64,000 nucleotides of DNA from Tetradesmus obliquus (taxonomy: Eukaryota; Chlorophyta; Chlorophyceae; Sphaeropleales; Scenedesmaceae): contig CP126194.1 in assembly GCA_030272155.1 (NCBI GenBank), positions 6,377,501 through 6,441,500 of the forward strand. Reading direction: 5' to 3'. The translations under genes and the position numbers were made by a program. Shown here piece by piece: positions 57,005-64,000 of the stretch (within the stretch, counting starts at the first letter, position 1; each line of letters opens with the position of its first letter). The notes beneath the pieces are model-generated. The model saw only the letters and a program-made list of their open reading frames with translations. It did not search any database and had not been told where the DNA came from.

Positions 57005-57757
57005 ATGTATCAAACGCCTGGGGGTTCACCATGGCGTTCTGCAGGTGTCTGCAGCAGCAGGGGAGGCGGCTGCCAGAGCATGCACATGACAAGGCGCAGC
57101 TACAGTGGCACCATCTGCTACGGCGGCATCTGCGGCAGCGGCAGCGGGAGGCCTGTTGCTGCCATTGGCAGCTGCCGCTGCAGCAGTGGCGGCCACAAAG
57201 GTTCGGGCGCAGGCGATCACGGTGCAGGCAGCTGTGGTTGCTGCCTGCCGCTGGAGCAAAGGGCTGTTGCTGGCTGCAAGCAGGCCATGTTCAGGTAAGC
57301 AAAATAGGATGATGTGGGAACGAAGTAGCACGAGCAGTGTGACGTCTTGGCCGCCTCTAATCTGCATGGTGACTGTCATGGCAGAATGTTCCTTGCTGCA
57401 GTGCTCGCCGCTTTGAGCTCTGCCTGTGCTGCTGCTGGTCGTTGCGCGTGCAGGGGCAAGCAGCGCAGGATGCGCAAGCAGGCACTGTGGCTCTGCGCTG
57501 TTGTGCTGTGCGCTCTGCTGTGCCTGCCACCAGTGCAGGCACAGCCGCCCACTGGCTCTGCCGCCCCTGCGGCTGACGAACCATCGCCAGGCTCAGATAT
57601 ACTCGAGGCTTTTGAATTTCTCATCGAGATCCTGCAGAAGCTGCTGGAGCTTCTGAAGCTGTGCCTCCAGCTCTGGGCTATCAGGGCAGCCCTGGCGCCG
57701 AGGCCTGCGGGCAATGTTCCCCAGGCAGGTGCAGGAGGTGCCAACGGTGTCGTGTAG
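57005..57757 (+). CDS. unrecognised Gly/Cys-rich protein with one membrane helix
   Basis: Two exons, 57005-57294 and 57454-57757, in phase through a textbook donor (CAG|GTAAGC), give 197 residues. The N-terminal half has clustered Cys and Gly (CSSRGGGCQ; CYGGICGSGSG; CRCSSGG; CGCC). Then comes a basic stretch (RGKQRRMRKQ), a hydrophobic helix LWLCAVVLCALLCLPPV and AQ, which resembles a cleavage site. An amphipathic helix (ILEAFEFLIEILQKLLELLK) and a Gly/Ala tail follow. If translation instead began at ATG 57470, the helix would be a signal peptide of a 95-residue secreted protein. No relative recognised. Confidence 0.45.
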
Positions 57758-58149
57758 AAGGTGTGACCCAGATGCGGTGACTGGGAAGCTTATATCCAAC
57801 ATGTTCGACTCCAAGCAACATACAAGGCTTCATGCACACGACTTCACATGTAAGTACGAGTGGGTGTTGTGGGCTGGGTCACAAGGTTGCCGCCCTTCTG
57901 GCTGGTCTGCCACATTGTTGTTTGAGGTGGAAGGGTGACAACCTTTTGCCAAGGATGCTGGTGTCTCTGCATGACTGCTGTGAAAGCCCTCGCTTTGCGA
58001 CGAGGCATTTCAAGCAGACGGTATGCATTATGAACCTATGCAGCAGCTCAATGAGCCGTGCTGCTGCTTGTTTGATTGTGTGTAGAGCATTGACAATAGG
58101 ATGGGCATTGATGATGTATTGCTGACACATGTAGTAATAGTGTTCCTAG
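57758..58149. other. spacer, no gene seen
   Basis: Short spacer before the second retroelement remnant. Only small unrelated open frames. Confidence 0.4.
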
Positions 58150-59335
58150 TTGTGGCTGGAGGCTTGACTTCTGGGCGCTGGGCTGGGAGATCTTGGATGG
58201 ACAGGTTGCTGTTCAATTGCAGGGGTGGATAACGACTGCCAGGGCTGCAAAGCCCGTTCCTGCTGATGGTGGATGGTTGATGCCTTGGTTGTTTGCCCAA
58301 TGCGCCTTGCATTCGTGTACAGCGATCATGGTTGCGTCGTCTGCGTGCGCAACTTCCTGTGCAACTGAAATAATGCAGCATATACAGAGGTCCTTGACCG
58401 TTGCATGAACACAGGGCCCGCTGCGCCCGCCACCAACCTTCTGTTGTGGTTTGTTGAGCTGAAGCCCTAACGTGGCATTACTATGCGCACCAGATGCATC
58501 TGGATTGGCATCGCATCGGTGCAGGGTGTTATTTTCTGCTGTGGTTTGTCTTGCTCTCAGCCTGACATGGAGCGGGGAGAGGTCGCGACCGCAGTGTGCA
58601 ATCGGTGGGGTTGCCTTGATCAATGTGGCTGACAAGGATGGGTGTTTTATATCGCCGCAGGCCAGAACTGTGCAGCTATGTACAAGGCGGCGTTTGTATC
58701 AGCGCTCTCGGGCAGCACATCAGTTGTGTGTGGTACACAGATGGATCATTGTGTAGCTGTGGTGCTTGCATAGCAGTATTGCAGCCAGCACAGCAGTACA
58801 GCTGAATGGGTAGCTGCACCGCTGTGCAGCGAACTTGCTGCAGTGCACAAGATGCGCAGAGATGGGAGCTGCCGCTCCTGACAGCTGGCTGTGCTGCGGC
58901 GGACTTGGCGTCGAAATGTGACGTTGTACAGTAGCAGCTAATTTACCTTGATAGAGGATGTGCAATTGCACTGACGGCGGGTTGTTGCTGACATAGTCAT
59001 TACACTTGTTGTGTGCAGCCACTGCATGGGAGTGCTGCAGCTATAGCGCTGAGCTGTCCAGGGGGCAACGCTTGGGCTCAGCATGCTGTGTACCCGGCTC
59101 TGGTCACCTGTTACGGCAGCACTGCGTGAAGAGCTGCGTGGCATTCAATGCCACCGTCAGAAGTTCTGACCATGTAACATACTATCACGTGCTAACGTTA
59201 CATGCAATGTGTGCTATGCACACAGTAGGCCAGGTTGGCCACTTGATGCTGGTGAAGGGATTAGTTCAAGAGCATTTGTGGTACCGTGTTGATAAGTTGA
59301 AGTTATTAGTTGGCCCTCAGGACACGGGATGAACC
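58150..59335 (+). mobile_element. retroelement remnant with RNase H motif
   Basis: Broken coding sequence in several frames. At 58712-58804 the frame reads CVVYTDGSLCSCGACIAVLQ, the first catalytic strand of an RNase H domain (YTDGS...G). Downstream, SELAAVHKM at about 58821 fits the helix with the second catalytic Glu. At about 59211-59330 (CAMHTVGQVGHLMLVKGLVQ) there is a C...GH zinc-finger-like end. Stops and frameshifts interrupt every part. Probably a different fragment of the LINE-type family seen at 4.1-4.9 kb. Confidence 0.5.
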
Positions 59336-59707
59336 CTTCTGTCAACATCAGCGTCACAACATGAATGCCACAACAACTCCTGCAATCCTTGTTTGTACGT
59401 TCCATACGCCAAAGTCACTGCTCATCACTGTCTTAATTTGCTGCTGCCTCCTGCTCATCTGCTGGAGCATCTGCTGCAGCATCTGCTGCAGCATCTGCCT
59501 CATCTGCTGCCTCATCTGCTGCCTCATCGGCTGCCGCATCCGCCGCATCTGCCGCCTGCTGCTCTGCTGCTGCCGCCTGTGCCGCCGCCTTGTCAGCAGC
59601 GCTCAGCGGTGGCGGCAGTACGTCACTGTCTTCTCCCAGCAGCTCCCGCTGCAGCCAGGCCACACTCATCAGCATCTGCTGCAGTACGCACAGCTCATCC
59701 GGCACTT
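59336..59707 (-). repeat. second copy of the CRM-DLH terminal exon
   Basis: Directly after the CRM-DLH stop, 59705-59433 repeats most of that terminal exon: QMLMSVAWLQRELLGEDSDV, then the PPPLSAADKAAAQ block and an Ala/Asp/Glu tail, with its own stop. The period is about 270 bp. In the transcript it would be 3' UTR, or an alternative last exon if spliced to. Confidence 0.85.
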
Positions 59708-61586
59708 TCACTGCTTGTCACTGCCGTGCTCTGCTGCAGCCTCCTGCTTCCCTTCCCCTGCATCTGCTGCATCTGCCTCATCTGCTGCCGCATCTTCTGC
59801 CTCGTCTGCTGTCTCATCGACTGCCTCATCCGCTGCTGCATCTGCCGCCTGCTGCTCTGCTGCTGCCGCTTGTGCCGCCGCCTTGTCAGCAGCGCTCAGC
59901 GGGGGCGGCAGCACATCACTGTCCTGCCCCAGCAGCTCCCGTTTGAGCCAGGCCACGCTCATCAGCATCTGCTCTGCTGCCTGGTACATGGCGCGGTTGT
60001 CGATCCACTGCGGCAGCCAGTGCGCCCAGCCGGGCTTGACCTGCGCGGATGAACAGGTCATATGAGCAACATATTGTGAGACTCAAAAGGGGAAATGTGC
60101 AAACCAGAAAGCACATGTACGAGGGAGGGTTGGATGCGCAGGCAGGGGGTGCGATGGGAGCATAGAATGACCTGGCAGCTGCAGTGACAGGAAACAGTGA
60201 TGGTGACCTGGTACGAGGGACAACACTGCAGATGCACGTGCTGGTGCTCTGCCATAGCTGCCAGCGCTAACAAAACAGTACAGATTGCAGCTCCTTGTGC
60301 ATGCATGCAGTACCGCAGCACAACCACACAATATAGGCACACCACACAATATCCAAATACAGAACAATCACACTCAGCCCCCAACAAGGCAGCCGCCCAC
60401 CTTGCCGTAGCGCTTGAAGATGCAGCGGCTCGCATACGGCCGCTGCAGCAGGTCGATCGTCATCATCAGCACCTCCATAGGGTCATACTTGGCAGGCAGC
60501 AGCGCCACTGGCAGCTGCAGCGCCGTAGCCAGGTCATAATCCTTCAAAAAGGTTACTGGCGACATAGCTGCGATGGCGTTGATGCCTGCTGCTACGCACT
60601 CGTCATCACCCGCTGCTTTAAAGCCTATATAGGTGCCCCAGCCAAGGCCCAGGATGCCAAGCGGCCTTCCACTGCTGCTGCTGCTGCTGCCTTGCTCCGT
60701 GGCTTCCAAACTGCTGCTGCTGCTTTGCTGCGCGACGTCCTCACCGCTGCTGCTGCTGCTGCTTTGCTCCATGGCGTCCGCACTGCTGCTGCTGCCTTGC
60801 TCCGTGGCTTGAGCACTGCTGCTGCTGTCTGCTGCTGCTGCCGGGTCGTACAGCCCCTGCTGCTGCATCTGCTGCAGCAGCTGCAGCAGCCGCGGGCGCT
60901 GCTCCGGCCAGCTTGCGGGCCCCTTGTTGTACCAATCAAAGTACTCCAGCTTCCGCTTTTTCACCAGCGGCCAGTGGTGCATGAACCAGTAGGCACCATT
61001 CTTGGTGGCTGGGGTTTGGCCGTTGGTGCGGATGTTGCTGTTGGGGGCCTTTGCAACTGGGCCCAGCAGATCTGGCATGATGACGAGTGCTCCCTTTGAG
61101 GCCACGCGGTCAGCCATCTGAAAAGTGTGACACAAGCGTGACGGAGGAAGCACAGAGGTGATGGCAAAGGAGTGAGACAGTGCCCATTATATGTGTGAGG
61201 AACAAGTGCGGTTGTGTGAGCCCAGTGTGAAACTGCGGGTTTTGACTGGCAGTTATGGTCAGGCATGCTCATTTGACATTTGTGTGCAGGCAGCGCCTGA
61301 TCAGCTGTTTGTGCTTTGCTGCGATCTGCCAGACATCATACGGTACGGTGTCCCTGCAACCTGCGTTGCTGTAAGTTATCTGTCACTGCCGCTGCATACA
61401 GAATAGTAAGTGCCACAGCTGCTGTATGACAGCAAGCCTCAGCTGACTTGAAGAGTTGGAGAGTGCAAGCACCCAGCAGCCCAAAAAAGCAGAAGCAGCA
61501 GCGCATCCTGTGCAACCCACCTGCAGCAGCAGCGGTGTGTCCTTGAATGAGAACTGATCTGGCAGCAGCAGCACCGTCATCGCATC

Positions 61587-61618
<32 letters not shown>

Positions 61619-61859
61619 CGCCAGCCTCATCACTGCCAGCCTTAGCACTGCTGCCGTCTGTTTCAGGGCTGCCCTTGCTGCTGCTGCTACTGGGCGGGCT
61701 GGTGAGCCCCGCTGCCTCGCTGCTGCCCACAACATAGCAGCTGATGCCTGCAATGTCTTTCCAGCTGCCGCGTGGCGTGTGCTGCTGAGTGAACAGATCA
61801 TGCGCAGGCGGCGGCTTGTACATGGGCTTCACAGGGGGCGGCACCCAGTCGACACCCCT

Positions 61860-61904
<45 letters not shown>

Positions 61905-63936
61905 GCAGCAGGGGCACGTCAGTGAGAGGTTGCTGCTGCAAGACAGCATGCTGCGGCACCGCCGCTCATACAACAAAACATCCACCTGCTGGCCTGGATG
62001 AAATCCGAAGAATTTTTGCAGCACGCCACCACTCATCTCCTTAAACAGCACATGTTGTGTAACACTGTCATAACATCTTCCCGCACCTGTACAGCCAGAT
62101 GCTGGAGCCACCGCACTCCACCAGCACGCCGCCGCTCACCTGCTCCAGCTCGCGGAGCAAATGTTACACAGACATGTCATAACAATGTCAGAAACCACCT
62201 GTACAGCCAGATGCTGGAGCCCGCGCACCCAACCAGTACACCACCCGCTGATCTCCTCCAGCTCGCAGAGCAAATGTTACAAAGACATGTCATAAGAGTG
62301 TCATAATGCACCTGTACAGCCATATGCTGGAGCCCGCGCAGTCCACCAGCACGCCGCCGCTCATCTCCTCCAGCTCCTTGAGCAGCAGGTTCATGCGTGG
62401 CAGGTTCATCTTGCGGCTGCTGCGCTCGTCATGGATGGCCAGCTTGACCACCTCCTTGCCGCGCCAGGCCATTTGAATCTGCAGGTGCATTATAACAGTG
62501 TTACATAACATGTGTTACAGTTGGTAGTGTTAGGGGGTTATCCTGCGGCTGCTGCGCTTGTCATGGATGGCCAGCTTGGCACCCTCCTTGCCGTGCCAGG
62601 CCATCTGGATCTGCAGGTGCGATACAACAGTGTTACATAACATGTTAGGGGTGGCAATGTTCCATGTTCATCGTGCAGCTGCTGTGCTTGTCGTGGGTGG
62701 CCAGCTTGGCACCCTCCTTGCCACGCCAGGCCTATTGGATCTGCAGGTGTGTTATAACAGTGTTAAATAACATGTTAAAGGTGGCAACACTCCATGTTCA
62801 TCTTGCGGCTGCTGCACTCGTCGTGAATGGCCAGCTTGGCATCCTCCTTTCCACGCCACGCGTTCTGGATCCGCGGCTTTGTTGTACAACAATGATACGT
62901 AGCTTACATAACAAGACCGACTGTAAGCTGGAGGCCAGCAACCACCAGGTGTGAGGGCCCACGCTGCTTTGTCACTGCAACCATTGAGACATCAGCGACT
63001 GCTTCATAGCTTGGTCCATACCTCAGCCCACGCCAGGCCCCTTGCTGCTGCACAACCCCAGACAATGCGTGCACACGCTGCATGTCACTGATGCTGGCTG
63101 CTGTAGCATGCACCCGCACCTGGTCGATGAGGGCAGGGGTGGCTCCCCTGCGGCCTATCTTAATGGGCGTCTTGATCGTCTTGTACTCAGCCTTCAGGCG
63201 CTCCCACTCCCCTGCCACAGCAGCAGCAGCAAGCACCGGACAGCAGCAGGCAGGCAGGCAGCATTGAAGCAAATACACATCAGCCCCCATTGTCATGTTC
63301 ATGCTTGATGATTTGGCAGCTGCCGCAGCCTCACAGTAAAGTCCTAGTCTGGTTCCTGACCAACGTCACACCCCAGCATTGCCGCACTGCACGCTGGCTA
63401 TTCCTGGGCTGCGTACCACACCTCCACACAGCTTCACACCAAACATCCCACGCACCCTCCCTGTGACGTTTCCAACCCCTTTTCAACCTCCGGCAGCGCC
63501 TCCAAGCGCAAACTCGCGAAAAGTCGCGCTTCACACCACACCCATCCACAGTGTCACACCATAGTTCACAGCCGACTTCACACTCCTTAGTTTGGACTTC
63601 CCACTGAACTTCCCACTCACCCTCCGGCAGCGCCTGTGCGCGCGAGAAGTCGCGCTTCACGCCAGCAGCAGCTTCAGCCAGCGCCTCCTTAGTGGGCTGG
63701 ATACTCTTCGCTGCTGCCTCCTGGATCTGCCGAGCAGCATTCGCAGCAATGCGTGCGGCCTCCTCCTCATCTTTCGCAGTAGGCAAAGCATCGGGGCTTT
63801 CTAGTGCCTTGCGCCGCACTGCCTTGAGGCTCTTGTTGCGGTCATAGATTCCGATGCGGGCGATCTTGCGCGCTGAGGCGCGCGCGCCGCGCTTCTCCTC
63901 CTGAGACGCCTTCTCGTCCCACTGGCGCGTCATGGC
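59708..63936 (-). CDS. CRM-domain / dienelactone-hydrolase-like fusion, 5' end missing
   Basis: Exons 63936-63621, 63211-63120, 62478-62312, 61857-61521, 61117-60401 and 60040-59708 are all in phase; the start lies beyond the right edge. The first exon is basic and helical (RKIARIGIYDRNKSLKAVRR). Then comes a CRM (CRS1-YhbY) RNA-binding domain: LKAEYKTIKTPIKIGRRGAT, VVKLAIHDE, LEEMSGGVLVDCAGSSIWLYRGVDW. It is the kind used by chloroplast group II intron splicing factors. The same frame continues through PPPVKPMYKPPP into a DLH-like alpha/beta hydrolase: GSWKDIAGISCYVVG, MTVLLLPDQFSFKD, MADRVASKGALVIMPDLLGP, LGILGLGWGTYIGFKAA, ALLPAKYDP, VKPGWAHWLPQW. The usual nucleophile elbow G-x-C-x-G reads GLGWG, so the hydrolase is probably inactive. 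An acidic Ala-rich tail closes it. Two genes merged by my model is the main alternative. Confidence 0.7.
61858..61905. repeat. (CAG)n tract at CRM-DLH acceptor
   Basis: About fourteen CAG units form the end of the intron immediately before the exon 61857-61521. On the minus strand the tract is CTG repeated up to the acceptor, so it supplies the polypyrimidine/AG region. Confidence 0.9.
62087..62400 (-). repeat. three tandem copies of exon end plus donor (CRM exon)
   Basis: The segment coding LEE(M/I)SGG...SSIWLYR with its donor recurs with donors at 62312 (model), 62199 and 62087, a period of 112-113 bp. The intron part (AAATGTTACA.AGACATGTCATAA on the plus strand) is copied as well. Confidence 0.9.
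62403..62872 (-). repeat. four tandem copies of exon start plus acceptor (CRM exon)
   Basis: The segment coding IQMAWRGKEVVKLAIHDERS, with the CTGCAG acceptor and the intron words GTTATGTAACACTGTTATA, recurs with exon starts at 62478 (model), 62610, 62740 and 62870. The period is 130-132 bp. Copies 3 and 4 have decayed (TAG in copy 3, acceptor changed to CCGCGG in copy 4). Confidence 0.9.
63480..63670 (-). repeat. duplicate of exon end (first CRM-DLH exon seen)
   Basis: The segment coding VKRDFSR...ALPEG at 63668-63621 recurs at about 63530-63484. The copy has kept the coding match (VKRDFSRVCAWRRCRR), but its donor position now reads TTGAAA, so it is probably silent. Confidence 0.75.
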
Positions 63937-64000
63937 CTGCACAAGTGCGACGAAAGCGCAGCACGCGGGTGTGTCAGTGCGCAATGATTGGATGCAAAAG
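63937..64000. other. right edge, intron of CRM-DLH
   Basis: The 3' end of an intron (acceptor GTGCAG) leading to an exon outside the window. Confidence 0.5.

Overview
The window is nuclear DNA of a eukaryote, almost certainly a chlorophyte green alga. Genes are split by many short GT-AG introns. The codons and spacers are full of CAG/CTG triplets, so proteins carry poly-Gln, poly-Ala and poly-Ser tracts. TGTAA-type polyadenylation signals occur. Several products are plant or plastid types (a chloroplast splicing CRM protein, NERD1, AMSH, a TBL-like PC-esterase) beside a selenoprotein, which land plants lack. A chlorophycean alga of the Sphaeropleales kind is my best guess, as inference only. 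All gene models were built by hand by joining exons whose phases agree. Orthologue names rest on remembered motifs, not on a search.

Layout. 0.5-3.8 kb (+): unrecognised spliced gene. 4.1-4.9 kb: dead 3' end of a LINE-type retroelement. 6.7-12.6 kb (-): HORMA-domain meiotic axis protein (ASY1/HOP1), 14 exons. 14.2-16.0 kb (-): selenoprotein M with an in-frame TGA. 16.7-20.9 kb (-): F-box-like helical-repeat protein. 22.1-24.3 kb (+): low-molecular-weight protein tyrosine phosphatase. 24.9-27.3 kb (+): secreted GDS/PC-esterase. 28.06-28.79 kb: DNA transposon with perfect 27-bp inverted ends. 29.3-36.3 kb (-): FG-GAP membrane protein NERD1, 13 exons. 37.1-44.5 kb (+): very large MLH3. 45.3-47.5 kb (+): small secreted Cys-rich protein. 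49.3-51.9 kb (-): AMSH-type deubiquitinase, divergent from a 902-residue low-complexity protein at 52.3-55.0 kb (+). 56.1-56.6 kb: 5' fragment of prolyl oligopeptidase. 57.0-57.8 kb (+): small membrane protein. 58.2-59.3 kb: second retroelement remnant with an RNase H motif. 59.7-63.9 kb (-): CRM domain joined to a dienelactone-hydrolase-like domain, running off the right edge.

There are no operons. Genes are independent, and some share divergent promoters (NERD1/MLH3, AMSH/902-residue protein). Two genes belong to meiosis: ASY1/HOP1 in the chromosome axis and MLH3 in crossover resolution.

The most unusual signal is structural. In three unrelated genes (ASY1, NERD1, CRM-DLH), short tandem duplications of about 75-140 bp straddle exon/intron borders. 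They copy an exon end with its splice site two to five times. A ninth duplication copies most of a terminal coding exon (about 270 bp). I find nine such arrays here.
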